64,000 bases of DNA from Vibrio chagasii. GTDB lineage: Bacteria; Pseudomonadota; Gammaproteobacteria; Enterobacterales; Vibrionaceae. A program made the translations under genes and the position numbers. Position 1 is the first letter of the stretch. Every line of letters starts with the position of its first letter. The notes beneath the pieces were generated by a model. That model made no database searches. It was not told the origin of the DNA and was given only the letters and a program-made list of their open reading frames with translations. The stretch is from the NCBI RefSeq assembly GCF_024347355.1, contig NZ_AP025465.1, positions 2,976,001 through 3,040,000 on the forward strand, written 5' to 3'. Below are positions 32,516 through 43,344 of this stretch, one piece after another.

Positions 32516-33481
32516 ATGCTTGAAGCGATTGCGTTTCTTATTATCGGTCTAGGTTTTTTGGTGTGGAGTGCAGATAAGCTGGTTTACGGCGCCGCAGCTC
32601 TTGCTCGCAACTTCGGTATCTCACCATTAGTTATCGGTATGACGATTCTTGCAATGGGCTCTTCAGCTCCAGAAATGATGGTTTCTGCAACCGCTGCACT
32701 TGATGGCAAAACAGATACTGCGGTCGGAAATGTTTTAGGCTCAAACATTGCCAACATTGCGCTAATTTTAGGTATCACTGCGCTTATCAAGCCGCTATCA
32801 ATCAGCTCCGCTGTGATTCGCCGTGAACTACCACTCATGATTGGTGTCACTTTACTAGCTGGCGCACTGCTTTGGGATAACCACTTAGGTTTCTACGAAG
32901 GCGTATTGCTATTTGTTCTATTCGGTGCGTTTTTGTTTGCCATGCTGCAAATCAGCCGCAGTGAGAAAAAGAACGGCGATGCGTTTCTTGATGAACAAGA
33001 ATCAGAGATTCCAGAGGGCGTTAGTAACCCGAAAGCTGCAATGTGGGTAGTAATTGGTCTTATCATCCTTCCTTTAGCCGCTGATATGCTGGTTGATAAT
33101 GCCGTGATCATCGCTAAGTTCTTCGGCATGAGCGACCTTGTGATTGGTTTAACCATTATTGCCGTTGGTACGAGTCTACCTGAGCTTGCTGCATCACTTG
33201 CAGGTGTAATGAAAGGCGAAGACGATATGGCCGTGGGTAACATCATTGGCTCAAACGTATTCAACATTCTGGCTGTTATGGGTATTCCAGGCATCCTAAA
33301 CCCTTCTATCTTGAGCGAATTTGCGATGGGTCGTGACTTCTGGGTAATGCTAGGTGTATCTCTGCTACTTGTTGTGATGGCGCTAGGTAAATCACGCAGT
33401 GTGAATCGTATTGAAGGTGGCGTGTTAATCGTGACGTTCGTGGCTTACCAAAGCTACCTACTAATGAACATGTCGGCTTAA
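32516..33481 (+). CDS. yrbG: CaCA-family sodium/calcium exchanger-like protein YrbG
   Basis: 321 residues with about ten membrane helices. The two inverted alpha-repeats typical of cation/Ca2+ antiporters are visible: GMTILAMGSSAPEMMVS (about 42-58) and GLTIIAVGTSLPELAAS (about 213-229), each with the GT/SS-PE core. Exchange of Na+ or H+ for Ca2+ is inferred from the family. TAGGAA precedes the chosen ATG; the 26 upstream codons of the longest frame have no family match. Position before kdsD as in E. coli. Confidence 0.92.
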   Translation: MLEAIAFLIIGLGFLVWSADKLVYGAAALARNFGISPLVIGMTILAMGSSAPEMMVSATAALDGKTDTAVGNVLGSNIANIALILGITALIKPLSISSAVIRRELPLMIGVTLLAGALLWDNHLGFYEGVLLFVLFGAFLFAMLQISRSEKKNGDAFLDEQESEIPEGVSNPKAAMWVVIGLIILPLAADMLVDNAVIIAKFFGMSDLVIGLTIIAVGTSLPELAASLAGVMKGEDDMAVGNIIGSNVFNILAVMGIPGILNPSILSEFAMGRDFWVMLGVSLLLVVMALGKSRSVNRIEGGVLIVTFVAYQSYLLMNMSA

Positions 33482-33515
33482 TTGTTGACTTAACTTTCCG
33501 TACTTGGAGTATTTG

Positions 33516-34487
33516 ATGTCTCAGCCATTTGATTATCGCAGTGTTGCCAAACAAGTTTTGGAAACTGAAGTTGCAGGTCTCACTCAATTGGACCAATATT
33601 TTAATGATGATTTTTGCAAAGCTTGCGACTTAATCCTAAACAACAAGGGTAAAGTGGTTGTAATGGGCATGGGTAAATCCGGTCATATCGGCAACAAAAT
33701 CGCAGCAACGCTAGCAAGTACGGGTACATCAGCTTTCTTCGTTCACCCAGGTGAAGCGGCACACGGTGACTTAGGCATGATCGAACCGGGTGATATCGTG
33801 ATTGCAATTTCGAACTCAGGTGAATCAGGTGAAATTCTTAGCTTATTTCCTGTGTTGAAGCGTTTGAACATCAAGATCATCAGCATGACAGGTAAGCCTG
33901 CATCGAATATGGCGACCTTGTCTGATATCCATTTACAAATTTCGGTGCCGGAAGAAGCGTGTCCGCTAGGTTTAGCCCCAACAACCAGCACCACTGCTAC
34001 CCTAGTAATGGGTGATGCATTAGCCGTTGCACTTTTACAAGCTCGAGGCTTCACGGCTCAAGACTTTGCCCTATCTCACCCAGGTGGCGCTTTAGGTCGT
34101 CAGCTACTATTGAAACTAGACGACATCATGCACACAGGCAATGCACTCCCTGTCGTTGCACCTGATGCTCTAGTAAGAGATGCTTTACTAGAGATATCTC
34201 AGAAAGGCTTGGGCATGACGGCCATCGTTGATCAGGATGGTCAAATGGCCGGTATTTTTACCGATGGTGATTTACGCCGTATCTTAGATAAACGCGTTGA
34301 TATTCATAGCACTCAAATTGGCGATGTGATGACGCTAAACCCTACGGTTGCCGATCCGAACATGCTTGCGGTTGAGGGTTTAAACTTAATGCAAGCTAAA
34401 AGCATCAATGGCTTGATGCTATGCCAAGATGGCAAACTAGTTGGTGCTCTAAACATGCATGATTTATTGAAAGCTGGAGTAATGTAA
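33516..34487 (+). CDS. kdsD: Arabinose-5-phosphate isomerase KdsD
   Basis: 323 residues. An SIS isomerase domain (about 40-180: GMGKSGHIGNKIAATLAS, SNSGESGEIL) and two C-terminal CBS domains (about 205-323). Converts ribulose 5-phosphate to arabinose 5-phosphate, first step of KDO synthesis. GGAG precedes the chosen ATG, four codons inside the longest frame. The stop overlaps kdsC by one base. Confidence 0.95.
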   Translation: MSQPFDYRSVAKQVLETEVAGLTQLDQYFNDDFCKACDLILNNKGKVVVMGMGKSGHIGNKIAATLASTGTSAFFVHPGEAAHGDLGMIEPGDIVIAISNSGESGEILSLFPVLKRLNIKIISMTGKPASNMATLSDIHLQISVPEEACPLGLAPTTSTTATLVMGDALAVALLQARGFTAQDFALSHPGGALGRQLLLKLDDIMHTGNALPVVAPDALVRDALLEISQKGLGMTAIVDQDGQMAGIFTDGDLRRILDKRVDIHSTQIGDVMTLNPTVADPNMLAVEGLNLMQAKSINGLMLCQDGKLVGALNMHDLLKAGVM

Positions 34488-35044
34488 TGACACAGACAGT
34501 CGAAACTCTCTACGGCACTGTTGACTCAGATGTATTTGCTATCGCAAAAGACATCAAACTCCTAATTTGCGATGTAGACGGCGTATTCTCTGATGGTCGT
34601 ATCTACATGGGCAACAATGGTGAAGAGCTGAAAACCTTTCACACTCGTGACGGTTACGGCATCAAATCACTGATGAACGCGGGCATTGAAATCGCAATCA
34701 TCACAGGCCGTAAATCTCAGATTGTTGAAAATCGAATGACAGCTCTCGGTATCAAACTTATTTATCAAGGCCAAGACGATAAAGTTAAGGCTTACCAAGA
34801 CATTTGCGATAAGCTTTCTGTTAATCCTGAGAACACTGGTTACATCGGCGATGACCTGATCGACTGGCCGGTAATGGAAAAAGTTGGCTTGAAGGTTTGT
34901 GTAGCAGATGGTCACCCGCTACTTGTACAGCGAGCAAACTATGTGACAACCATCAATGGTGGTCACGGTGCAGTACGTGAAGTCTGCGACCTTATTTTAC
35001 AAGCAAGAAATGAACTCGACGTGCATAAAGGTTTAAGCATATGA
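34487..35044 (+). CDS. kdsC: KDO-8-phosphate phosphatase KdsC
   Basis: 185 residues. HAD phosphatase, C0 (capless) type: motif I LICDVDGVFSDG (Asp nucleophile), motif II TGRKS, motif IV GDDLIDWPVM. Releases phosphate from KDO 8-phosphate. It is translationally coupled to kdsD (TAATG) and overlaps lptC by 4 bases (ATGA). Confidence 0.96.
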   Translation: MTQTVETLYGTVDSDVFAIAKDIKLLICDVDGVFSDGRIYMGNNGEELKTFHTRDGYGIKSLMNAGIEIAIITGRKSQIVENRMTALGIKLIYQGQDDKVKAYQDICDKLSVNPENTGYIGDDLIDWPVMEKVGLKVCVADGHPLLVQRANYVTTINGGHGAVREVCDLILQARNELDVHKGLSI

Positions 35045-35604
35045 GTTTTACTCGTATTATCTATTTAATACTAATATTTATTGCCTCTTGGTCGACCTAC
35101 TACTTGTTCGACAAAGAGCAAACATCGACGATACAAGTGGCTCCGAATTTGGAGCTACCTGCTTTTAGCGGCAACAGCCTCAACAACATCAGTTACGATG
35201 AGTCAGGTATTCGCAGCTACCAAGTTGAATCGACGTATTTAGAACACTTCTCAGTGGTTGGCAACACGCACTTTCAAAACCCTGTTCTCTCGGTATTCCG
35301 TGAAGGGCATACGATTGAATGGCAAGTCACCGCTGATCGCGCGATTATGGATGAAAATCAGGTTGTCACTTTTTATGACAACGTTGTGGCAAAGAATCTA
35401 CTGCCAGGGGCAAGCTTCGATACAATGACCACTGAAAAAATGGTGATTGAGCTGAAAAGCCGAGATTTTTATTCAGATACTCCGGTCCATATGATCGGTA
35501 CATTTTTTGAAAATGAGGGTCAAGCAATAAAAGGTAACTTCGGTACCAACAATGCGACTCTCTTTAATTCTGTTCAAGGTAGATATGAAACTCTTACACC
35601 TTAG
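35041..35604 (+). CDS. lptC: LptC, bitopic component of the LPS bridge
   Basis: 187 residues. N-terminal membrane helix (about 4-20) and periplasmic beta-jellyroll (about 50-187) with YQVESTYLEHFSVVGNTHFQNP. Accepts LPS from LptB2FG and passes it to LptA. It overlaps kdsC by ATGA and lptA by 20 bases. Confidence 0.94.
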   Translation: MSFTRIIYLILIFIASWSTYYLFDKEQTSTIQVAPNLELPAFSGNSLNNISYDESGIRSYQVESTYLEHFSVVGNTHFQNPVLSVFREGHTIEWQVTADRAIMDENQVVTFYDNVVAKNLLPGASFDTMTTEKMVIELKSRDFYSDTPVHMIGTFFENEGQAIKGNFGTNNATLFNSVQGRYETLTP

Positions 35605-36079
35605 TTTATTCGCTTTGACTCTTGCGGCACCAAATGTCTACGCCCTATCTTCGGATAGCGAGCAACCTGTCTACATTGACTCAGACAGCCAGCAATTGGA
35701 TATGAAAAGTAACCAAGTAACCTTCATTGGTGATGTAAACCTGAAACAAGGCAGCATCAATATCAATGCAGATAAGGTGATTGTTACCCGCAACGCCGTA
35801 AATGGTGAGATTGAAGAGATTCAAGGCTTCGGTAAACCGGCGACCTTCTCTCAACTGACTGATGATGGAAAGACGCTCTACGGTGAAGCTGACGACCTAC
35901 ATTACCAGCTTGTTGCTGACAAACTGATAATGACCAAGAATGCGATGCTATCTCAAGATGGCAGTATCATCCGAGGCTCTAAAATCACTTACCAGATTGG
36001 CTCTCAGAAGCTAGTCGCTGACAGTGGTGAGAACAAACGAGTATCAACGGTTTTACAACCAACGGAAGTGAATAAGTAG
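35585..36079 (+). CDS. lptA: LptA, periplasmic LPS-bridge protein
   Basis: 164 residues. Signal peptide [20 protein letters not shown], then OstA/LptA jellyroll ([31 protein letters not shown]). Forms the periplasmic filament that carries LPS to LptD. AAGG lies before this ATG, which sits inside the end of lptC. The longer frame adds 11 codons with no signal-peptide character and was rejected. Confidence 0.94.
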   Translation: MKLLHLSLFALTLAAPNVYALSSDSEQPVYIDSDSQQLDMKSNQVTFIGDVNLKQGSININADKVIVTRNAVNGEIEEIQGFGKPATFSQLTDDGKTLYGEADDLHYQLVADKLIMTKNAMLSQDGSIIRGSKITYQIGSQKLVADSGENKRVSTVLQPTEVNK

Positions 36080-36081
36080 CC

Positions 36082-36807
36082 ATGGCCGTTCTAAAAGCAC
36101 AAAACCTAGCGAAAACATACAGCAAACGTAAAGTAGTGACTGACGTAAGCCTGCAGGTTGAGTCAGGCCAGATTGTCGGCTTGCTTGGTCCTAATGGTGC
36201 CGGTAAAACGACTTCTTTCTACATGATTGTAGGCTTAGTTGCACGTGACGAAGGTACCATCAGCATTGATGACCGAGATATCAGTATCTTACCAATGCAT
36301 AGCCGTTCGCGACTTGGTATCGGTTACTTGCCTCAAGAAGCGTCTATCTTCCGTAAGCTGTCTGTAGAGAACAACATCATGGCGGTGTTACAGACCCGTG
36401 ATGAGATGACCAATGAGCAGCGTCAGGATAAGCTAGAAGACCTTCTAGAAGAGTTCCACATCCAACATATCCGTCACAGTAATGGTATGGCCCTATCGGG
36501 TGGTGAACGTCGTCGTGTTGAAATCGCTCGCGCTCTTGCAGCGAACCCTCAGTTTATCTTGCTAGACGAACCGTTTGCTGGTGTTGACCCGATCTCGGTT
36601 ATCGATATCAAGAAAATCATTGAACACCTGCGCGATCGCGGTTTGGGTGTTTTGATTACCGACCACAACGTTCGTGAAACATTAGACGTGTGTGAAAAGG
36701 CCTACATCGTGAGCCAAGGACACCTGATCGCAGAGGGTACTCCTGAAGATGTTCTCAATAACGAACAAGTTAAACAAGTTTATCTAGGCGAACAATTCCG
36801 TCTATGA
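36082..36807 (+). CDS. lptB: LptB, ATPase of the LPS export transporter
   Basis: 241 residues. ABC ATPase with Walker A GPNGAGKT at 36-43, signature LSGGERRR, and Walker [14 protein letters not shown]. Drives LptF/LptG, whose genes lie about 23 kb away in this window. Starts 2 bp after lptA. Confidence 0.96.
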   Translation: MAVLKAQNLAKTYSKRKVVTDVSLQVESGQIVGLLGPNGAGKTTSFYMIVGLVARDEGTISIDDRDISILPMHSRSRLGIGYLPQEASIFRKLSVENNIMAVLQTRDEMTNEQRQDKLEDLLEEFHIQHIRHSNGMALSGGERRRVEIARALAANPQFILLDEPFAGVDPISVIDIKKIIEHLRDRGLGVLITDHNVRETLDVCEKAYIVSQGHLIAEGTPEDVLNNEQVKQVYLGEQFRL

Positions 36808-36861
36808 TTATATAGAGAGTATCGAGAGTTCTAAGAATAATAACTAGGTAAGTAACACTGA

Positions 36862-38322
36862 ATGAAACCCTCATTACAACTTAAGCTAGGCCAACAGTTA
36901 GCAATGACTCCTCAATTGCAGCAAGCGATTCGTTTGTTGCAGTTGTCTACTTTAGATTTGCAACAAGAGATCCAAGAAGCACTTGAATCTAACCCACTAC
37001 TCGATGTCGAAGAAGGCAATGAAGAAACGCCATCATCGGAAGAAAAGCCTAGCAGTGACGAGAAAGAAACAGTTGAAGCCGCAGAGCAAGACTTACCTGA
37101 CAGCTCAGACTTAATCGAAAAATCAGAGATTGGTAACGAACTCGAGATCGACACAACTTGGGAAGATGTCTACAGCGCAAATACAGGTAACACTGGGATT
37201 GCGATCGATGACGACATGCCTGTCTATCAAGGTGAAACCACCCAAAGCCTGCACGATTACCTACTTTGGCAACTCGACCTGACCCCCTTCACAGAAACAG
37301 ACCGAAGCATTGCATTCGCGCTAATCGATGCCATCGATGACTATGGCTACCTCACCGTGTCTTGTGAAGACATCCTTGAAAATTTCGATAGTGAAGACAT
37401 TGAACTTGATGAGATCGAAGCCGTTCGCAAACGAATTCAGCAATTTGACCCATTGGGCGTTGGCTCTGTTAACCTGCAAGATTGCTTACTGCTACAACTG
37501 GCGACTTTCCCACAAGACACACCTTGGCTTGAAGAGGCTAAGTTAGTACTTACTAGCCATATCGACCAACTCGGTAACCGTGATTACAAACTCGTGATCA
37601 AGGAAACCAAGTTGAAGGAAGCAGAGCTACGTGAGGTTCTGCAGCTCATTCAACAACTGGACCCACGACCTGGCAGCAAGATTACGCCAGACGAAACCGA
37701 ATATGTGGTTCCTGATGTGTCGGTATTTAAAGACCTAGGTAAATGGTTAGTGACCATTAACCCTGACAGCGTGCCAAAGCTGAAAGTCAATCAGCAGTAC
37801 GCTGATTTAGGCAGTAAAGGCAACAGCGCCGATAACCAATACATTCGCTCGAACTTGCAAGAGGCGAAGTGGTTAATCAAAAGCTTAGAAAGCCGAAATG
37901 AGACGCTACTCAAAGTTGCGCGATGCATTGTTGAACATCAGCGCGATTTCTTCGAACATGGCGAAGAAGCGATGAAGCCAATGGTACTCAACGATGTTGC
38001 TTTAGCCGTTGATATGCACGAATCCACGATCTCTCGTGTGACGACTCAAAAGTTCATGCATACGCCTCGTGGCATCTTCGAACTGAAATACTTTTTCTCG
38101 AGCCATGTCAGTACTGACAATGGCGGTGAATGTTCATCGACAGCAATTCGAGCACTCATTAAGAAGCTTGTTGCGGCAGAAAATACCGCTAAGCCTCTCA
38201 GTGATAGCAAGATAGCTGCTTTACTGGCTGACCAAGGAATTCAGGTAGCTAGACGTACGATAGCGAAATACCGTGAGTCTCTGGGCATTGCCCCATCGAG
38301 TCAGCGTAAACGCCTACTATAA
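36862..38322 (+). CDS. rpoN: RNA polymerase sigma-54 factor RpoN
   Basis: 486 residues. Region I is glutamine-rich ([31 protein letters not shown]). Region II is acidic and low-complexity (about 50-110), followed by the core-binding region and a helix-turn-helix. The RpoN box [10 protein letters not shown] at 463-472 recognises the -24 element. Directs transcription of nitrogen, flagellar and other genes together with AAA+ activators. Upstream of hpf-ptsN-rapZ-NPr as in E. coli. Confidence 0.97.
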   Translation: MKPSLQLKLGQQLAMTPQLQQAIRLLQLSTLDLQQEIQEALESNPLLDVEEGNEETPSSEEKPSSDEKETVEAAEQDLPDSSDLIEKSEIGNELEIDTTWEDVYSANTGNTGIAIDDDMPVYQGETTQSLHDYLLWQLDLTPFTETDRSIAFALIDAIDDYGYLTVSCEDILENFDSEDIELDEIEAVRKRIQQFDPLGVGSVNLQDCLLLQLATFPQDTPWLEEAKLVLTSHIDQLGNRDYKLVIKETKLKEAELREVLQLIQQLDPRPGSKITPDETEYVVPDVSVFKDLGKWLVTINPDSVPKLKVNQQYADLGSKGNSADNQYIRSNLQEAKWLIKSLESRNETLLKVARCIVEHQRDFFEHGEEAMKPMVLNDVALAVDMHESTISRVTTQKFMHTPRGIFELKYFFSSHVSTDNGGECSSTAIRALIKKLVAAENTAKPLSDSKIAALLADQGIQVARRTIAKYRESLGIAPSSQRKRLL

Positions 38323-38383
38323 GCAAATTGAGTCACTCTTAACTCAATCGCTATTATCGGGCACCAACTGAAAAGGAAAGTCT

Positions 38384-38671
38384 ATGCAAATCAATATTCA
38401 AGGCCATCACGTTGATCTTACCGATTCAATGCAAGACTATGTTCACACCAAATTCGACAAGCTTGAACGCTTCTTTGATCATATCAATAGTGTTCAGGTT
38501 GTTTTAAAAGTTGAGAAAATCAATCAAATTGCAGAAGCGACCCTTCACGTAAACCAAGGCGAGATTCATGCAACAGCAACAGATGAAAGCATGTATGCTG
38601 CGATTGATGCGTTGGTTGATAAACTCGTTCGCCAACTCAACAAGCACAAAGAAAAGCTAAGTAGTCACTAA
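38384..38671 (+). CDS. hpf: Ribosome hibernation promoting factor, short form
   Basis: 95 residues, HPF/YhbH family without the long C-terminal domain. Binds the ribosomal A/P sites and supports 100S dimer formation in stationary phase together with RMF. Conserved LTDSMQDYVHTKFDKLERFFDHI. AAGGAAAG precedes the ATG. One base separates it from ptsN. Confidence 0.94.
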   Translation: MQINIQGHHVDLTDSMQDYVHTKFDKLERFFDHINSVQVVLKVEKINQIAEATLHVNQGEIHATATDESMYAAIDALVDKLVRQLNKHKEKLSSH

Positions 38672-38672
38672 C

Positions 38673-39134
38673 ATGCAATTAAGCGAAGTACTTTCATTGG
38701 ACTGCACCAAAAGTGCAGTCCAATGCACAAGCAAAAAGAGAGCTCTTGAGCTCATCAGTCAAATCGCAGCAGAGAGCTGTGGTCAAGATTCAACAGAGCT
38801 ATTCGAATGCATGTTGAGCCGCGAGAAGATGGGCAGTACCGGTATTGGTAATGGTATCGCCATTCCCCATGCTCGTATGAATGTCAGTGATAAAGCGATT
38901 GCTGTATTACTGCAATGCCAAGATCCGATCGAATTTGATGCGATTGATAACCGTCCTGTCGACCTACTATTTGCTCTACTGGTTCCAAGTGAACAGTGTA
39001 AAGAGCATCTAAAAACCCTTTCTTGTATGGCAGAACGACTAAACGACAAGCAGACTCTTAAACAGCTGCGTAATGCTCAGAGCGATCAAGAGCTTTACGA
39101 CATCATGATTCAAGTGCCAACTTGCGAGCAATAA
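38673..39134 (+). CDS. ptsN: PTS IIA-Ntr protein PtsN
   Basis: 153 residues. PTS EIIA type-2 domain with phosphoacceptor H66 in [10 protein letters not shown]. Last acceptor of the nitrogen-related phosphorelay PtsP-NPr-PtsN. In E. coli its unphosphorylated form controls potassium transport and kinase activity. The inverted repeat GACTGCAC/GTGCAGTC early in the gene (about 38699-38723) is within coding sequence. Confidence 0.94.
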   Translation: MQLSEVLSLDCTKSAVQCTSKKRALELISQIAAESCGQDSTELFECMLSREKMGSTGIGNGIAIPHARMNVSDKAIAVLLQCQDPIEFDAIDNRPVDLLFALLVPSEQCKEHLKTLSCMAERLNDKQTLKQLRNAQSDQELYDIMIQVPTCEQ

Positions 39135-39135
39135 C

Positions 39136-40005
39136 ATGCGATTAATCGTGGTTAGTGGCCAATCAGGGGCCGGTAAAAGTGTTGCGTTACGAGTCCTAGA
39201 AGACTTGGGGTATTACTGTGTCGATAATCTACCAGTAAACCTGCTCAACAACTTTGTCGAATCGGTACGCGAAAGCAACCAAAACGTTGCGGTAAGTATT
39301 GATATACGTAACCTACCGAAAGAGCCTCAGTTAGTCACCGACACGCTCGAGCAACTCGAGTTAGCTACAAACATCGATGTTGATGTATTGTTCCTCGATG
39401 CCAGCAAGCAGACACTCCTTAAGCGCTACAGCGAAACCCGCAGAATCCACCCTTTATCAATTGGCCAAGAGAAACTTTCTCTAGAGCAGGCTATTGATTT
39501 AGAAAAGACACTTCTCAGCCCTCTAGCAGAGCAAGCCAGCATTGTGATTGATAGCAGTGACTGTAACCTCTACGAGTTGAGTGAAAAAGTGCGCTTTAAA
39601 GTCGAAGGCAAAGAGAAGCAAGAACTAATCATTGTCTTTCAATCTTTCGGCTTTAAATTTGGTCTGCCAAGCGATGCCGACTACGTGTTTGATGTTCGCT
39701 TCTTACCAAACCCTCACTGGGAACCTGACTTACGACCAATGACAGGCCTTGATGCTCCGATTCACTCCTTCCTAGAGCAGCATCAAGAAGTGATTGAACT
39801 CAAACAACAAATTCAAGGCTTTGTTGAGCAGTGGCTACCAATGTTAGAGAAAAACAATCGTAGTTACCTAACGGTAGCCATTGGTTGTACTGGTGGTAAG
39901 CACCGCTCGGTGTATCTAACGCAGAAAATTGGCGAATACTTCGAACAACTTGGTCATCAAGTTCAAATCAGACATACCTCTTTAGAAAAGCACCAACAGG
40001 GCTAA
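39136..40005 (+). CDS. rapZ: RapZ, RNase adapter protein
   Basis: 289 residues. N-terminal P-loop GQSGAGKS at 8-15, C-terminal domain with [13 protein letters not shown]. Binds the sRNA GlmZ and presents it to RNase E, linking glucosamine-6-phosphate supply to glmS expression in E. coli. One base after ptsN; RAPZ-ptsN-NPr order is conserved. Confidence 0.95.
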   Translation: MRLIVVSGQSGAGKSVALRVLEDLGYYCVDNLPVNLLNNFVESVRESNQNVAVSIDIRNLPKEPQLVTDTLEQLELATNIDVDVLFLDASKQTLLKRYSETRRIHPLSIGQEKLSLEQAIDLEKTLLSPLAEQASIVIDSSDCNLYELSEKVRFKVEGKEKQELIIVFQSFGFKFGLPSDADYVFDVRFLPNPHWEPDLRPMTGLDAPIHSFLEQHQEVIELKQQIQGFVEQWLPMLEKNNRSYLTVAIGCTGGKHRSVYLTQKIGEYFEQLGHQVQIRHTSLEKHQQG

Positions 40006-40007
40006 CC

Positions 40008-40283
40008 ATGGAATTAACTCGAACTGTACTGATCCAAAACCGTTTGGGTCTTCACGCTAGAGCGGCCGTAAAGTTGGTTGAGCTTGCACAAAGCTTTGAT
40101 GCCACTATCACAATTCATAGTGAAGAAGATAAAAGTGCCACCGCAGACAGCGTAATGGGACTATTGATGCTGGAGTCAGCCCAAGGCCAACACATCACGA
40201 TTCAAGCTTCGGGTGCTGATTCACAACAAGCACTTGATGCCGTTTGCCACCTTATCGAAGATAAATTTGATGAGGGTGAGTAA
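40008..40283 (+). CDS. ptsO: Phosphocarrier protein NPr
   Basis: 91 residues, HPr fold. Phosphoacceptor H16 in [10 protein letters not shown]; the second conserved stretch is [16 protein letters not shown]. Passes phosphate from PtsP to PtsN. Two bases after rapZ. Also called npr. It is the last gene of the rpoN block; no clear terminator follows. Confidence 0.93.
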   Translation: MELTRTVLIQNRLGLHARAAVKLVELAQSFDATITIHSEEDKSATADSVMGLLMLESAQGQHITIQASGADSQQALDAVCHLIEDKFDEGE

Positions 40284-40431
40284 CCAAGACCCTTAACTCG
40301 TAACGCCGCAAACTCAAACGGTGAACCAACCTATATTAAATCTTAGTTCTACCTAAGTTTATGATTTAAATAAGCCCTAGAATTAAGTTACTATTCCAAG
40401 CATTGTAAGAATAATGAGATAGGAGGAAAAT

Positions 40432-41787
40432 ATGGCAGAGCAATTAGAATTCGACCAAGCTCACCAAACCCTCCAAGAAGTCAGCGAAGCCCTAGAAAAC
40501 GGCCGATTTGTTCACGTACGCCGACAACTTCAGGACATGGAACCTGAGGATATTGCACACCTTTTAGAAGCCTCCCCTCGCAAAAGTCGTGACGTACTCT
40601 GGCAACTCACCGATCCAGAAGACTACGGTGAAATTCTTGATGAACTAAACGAAGACGTCAAAGATGCTCTTGTGTCAAAAATGGCACCAGAGACCTTGGC
40701 CGAAGCAACCGAAGGCATGGAGACCGATGACGTCGCGTACGTACTTCGAAGCCTGCCCGACGATGTATCTCGCGAAGTCCTTTCTCAAATGGACTCCGCC
40801 GATCGTGCACTAGTTGAAACCGCCCTGTCGTACCCAGAAGATTCTGCCGGTGCGATCATGAATACCGACGTAATCACGATTCGTGGTGATGTCGATGTCG
40901 ATGTTGTATTGCGTTATTTACGTATGCGTGGCGAACTGCCTGATGCAACCGATGCTCTGTATGTCATTGATGAAGAAGAGCGCCTTATTGGTAACTTGTC
41001 ACTTACGACACTGATTACGACTCAGCCTGATATCGCCGTTTCAGAAGTGATGGACGATGCAGATGAAGCCATCTCAGTAGAGACCAGCGCGTCGGATATC
41101 GCGAGCTTATTTGAGCGTCGTAACTGGGTTTCAGCACCGGTTGTCGATAGCAACCAACATCTCGTTGGTCGTATCACCATCGATGACGTGGTTGATGTTA
41201 TCCGTGAAGATGCCGAACACTCAATGATGAGTATGGCAGGTATGGACGATGACGAAGATACCTTCGCACCGGTCGTAAAATCGGCTCGTCGTCGTAGCGT
41301 ATGGCTTGGTGCTAACGTTCTAGCAGCGCTTGCTGCCGCATCTGTGTCCAACATGTTTGAAGCAACGCTCGACCAAATGGCTGCGATTGCGGTTCTGATG
41401 ACGATTGTACCGTCGATGGGTGGTGTTGCTGGTAACCAAACCGTTGCTCTAGTGATTCGTGGTTTAGCACTCGGTCACATCGGTGACAGTAACAAACGCG
41501 AACTACTATTCAAAGAGGCAGCTATCGGCTTCCTCAACGGCGTTCTATGGGCCGTTATCATTGGTGGTATTGTGGTAGCTTGGAAAGGCAACTGGATACT
41601 GGGAGGCATCATCTCAGCCGCAATGATGACCAACTTGATAGTGGCTGGTATCGCCGGTGTAACCATTCCAGTGATGCTGAAGAAGATGAATATCGACCCA
41701 GCATTAGCCGGTGGTATGGCACTCACAACAGTAACTGATGTTATTGGCCTATCGGTGTTCTTAGGCTTAGCGACCATACTTATCTAA
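40432..41787 (+). CDS. mgtE: Magnesium transporter MgtE
   Basis: 451 residues: N-terminal MgtE domain (about 30-130), two CBS domains (about 135-255) that sense Mg2+, and five membrane helices (about 285-451) with the pore motif PSMGGVAGNQT and a conserved Asp near DPALAGGMALTTVTDVIG. TAGGAGG gives a strong ribosome site. No Mg-sensing riboswitch is recognisable in the 150-bp leader. Converges with pmbA. Confidence 0.95.
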   Translation: MAEQLEFDQAHQTLQEVSEALENGRFVHVRRQLQDMEPEDIAHLLEASPRKSRDVLWQLTDPEDYGEILDELNEDVKDALVSKMAPETLAEATEGMETDDVAYVLRSLPDDVSREVLSQMDSADRALVETALSYPEDSAGAIMNTDVITIRGDVDVDVVLRYLRMRGELPDATDALYVIDEEERLIGNLSLTTLITTQPDIAVSEVMDDADEAISVETSASDIASLFERRNWVSAPVVDSNQHLVGRITIDDVVDVIREDAEHSMMSMAGMDDDEDTFAPVVKSARRRSVWLGANVLAALAAASVSNMFEATLDQMAAIAVLMTIVPSMGGVAGNQTVALVIRGLALGHIGDSNKRELLFKEAAIGFLNGVLWAVIIGGIVVAWKGNWILGGIISAAMMTNLIVAGIAGVTIPVMLKKMNIDPALAGGMALTTVTDVIGLSVFLGLATILI

Positions 41788-41828
41788 GTTGTCGTCATAA
41801 ACCGCTTTAACTGCGAAACACTGAATAC

Positions 41829-41855
41829 AAAAAGGGAGCCATCGGCTCCCTTTTT
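41829..41855. terminator. Bidirectional terminator between mgtE and pmbA
   Basis: Perfect 12-bp stem AAAAAGGGAGCC with its complement around ATC. A and T runs on both sides serve both convergent genes. Confidence 0.92.
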
Positions 41856-41882
41856 TAGTTCTTCAAGTTGGCGTTAAGTGAA

Positions 41883-43226
41883 TTACTCGCCTGCCACTTT
41901 CATAGACTCAAGCAGGATCGACCCCGTCTGAATTTGAGAGCGTGTTTCAACGTCGTTACCCACTGCAACGATCTGATTGAACATGTCTTTTAGGTTACCC
42001 GCGATCGTCACTTCCGATACTGGGTATTGGATTTCTCCATTCTCAACCCAGAAACCTGCAGCGCCACGAGAATAATCGCCAGTGACAGTATTTACGCCTT
42101 GGCCCATCACTTCAGTTACGAGGAAGCCAGTACCCAACTCTTTAAGCATCTGCTCAAAGTTTTGGCCTGTCGACTTAACGAACCAGTTATGAATACCACC
42201 AGCATGACCTGTCGGTGTCATATCCATTTTACGTGCTGCGTAACTCGTTAGGAGGTAAGTTGCGAGCACACCATCGGTGATGATTTCACGATCTTGAGTA
42301 AATACCCCTTCACTATCAAATGGGCTCGACGCCAAGCCACGTAAGATGTGTGGGCGCTCAGAGATGTTGAACCAATCTGGCAAGATTTTCTGACCTAGAT
42401 GATCCAATAGGAAAGACGCTTTGCGATACAGGTTACCACCGCTGATCGCCATCACTAGGTGGCCAATAAGGCCAGTTGCCACATCATTAGCGAACATGAT
42501 CGGGTATTGACCTGTTGCTAGCTTTTTCGCATCTAAGCGGCTAATGGTCTTTTCTGCTGCTTCTTGACCTACGCGCTCTGGCGTCCATAGCTCATCACGG
42601 TGACGTGCAACGGTATAGCTGTAGTCACGTTCCATTTCACCATTAGCACCCTGACCAATCACGCAACAGCTCGTACTATGACGGCTAGATGCATAACTTG
42701 CTAGCAAACCGTGGCTGTTACCATAGACCTTAACACCGTAGTGGCTGTCGTAACTCGCGCCATCACTTTGTTTGATCTTGTCGCTATAAGCTAATGCTTG
42801 CTTCTCAGCAGCAATCGCAATCTCAGCGGCATAGTCTGGGTTTGGTTCATCAGGGTGAAAAAGGTCCAAGTCTGGAATCTCTTTCACCATGTATTCTTTT
42901 GCTGCAGGGCCAGCGAACGGATCTTCTGAGGTGTACTGAGCGATATCGAGTGCAGCTGCGACTGTTTGAGCAATCGCTTTTTCACTCAGATCAGATGTAG
43001 ATGCACTGCCTTTTTTCTGGCCGCGATAAACAGTAATGCCTAGCGCACCATCACTATTAAATTCAACGTTTTCCACTTCACACATGCGTGTTGAAACACT
43101 CAAACCCGTTGACTTAGTAATAGCGACCTCAGCGGCGTCGGCACTCACAGAGGCCATGTCCAACGCTTTTGCAACTGCGGCTTCTAGATCAACTCTTTGC
43201 TGGGCGACTTGCTGTTTTACATCCAT
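41883..43226 (-). CDS. pmbA: Metalloprotease-related protein PmbA/TldE
   Basis: 447 residues, TldE family. TldE is the partner of the zinc protease TldD and itself lacks the metal site. The pair processes the microcin B17 precursor and CcdA in E. coli. Conserved [40 protein letters not shown]. The start was taken at MDVKQQ, 67 codons inside the longest frame, because the upstream part crosses the promoter region of the divergent darP and has no family match. tldD is not in the window. Confidence 0.94.
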   Translation of the reverse strand: MDVKQQVAQQRVDLEAAVAKALDMASVSADAAEVAITKSTGLSVSTRMCEVENVEFNSDGALGITVYRGQKKGSASTSDLSEKAIAQTVAAALDIAQYTSEDPFAGPAAKEYMVKEIPDLDLFHPDEPNPDYAAEIAIAAEKQALAYSDKIKQSDGASYDSHYGVKVYGNSHGLLASYASSRHSTSCCVIGQGANGEMERDYSYTVARHRDELWTPERVGQEAAEKTISRLDAKKLATGQYPIMFANDVATGLIGHLVMAISGGNLYRKASFLLDHLGQKILPDWFNISERPHILRGLASSPFDSEGVFTQDREIITDGVLATYLLTSYAARKMDMTPTGHAGGIHNWFVKSTGQNFEQMLKELGTGFLVTEVMGQGVNTVTGDYSRGAAGFWVENGEIQYPVSEVTIAGNLKDMFNQIVAVGNDVETRSQIQTGSILLESMKVAGE

Positions 43227-43344
43227 ATCTATTCTAATTTTGTAGGTCAATATTAAGTAGGATAACAAGAATTTCGCTTTCTCCCCAAGATTCTTGCTAA
43301 AATAGGCAATATATTCGTTTGAGATAGTGACATAGGCAGAAAAG

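Noticed and set aside
38699..38723. Inverted repeat GACTGCAC/GTGCAGTC at the start of ptsN
   Set aside because: It lies within well-conserved coding sequence with no sign of regulation; probably chance.
40284..40431. Mg-sensing riboswitch before mgtE
   Set aside because: The 148-bp leader is short and shows neither the M-box nor ykkC-like blocks; only a strong ribosome site is clear.
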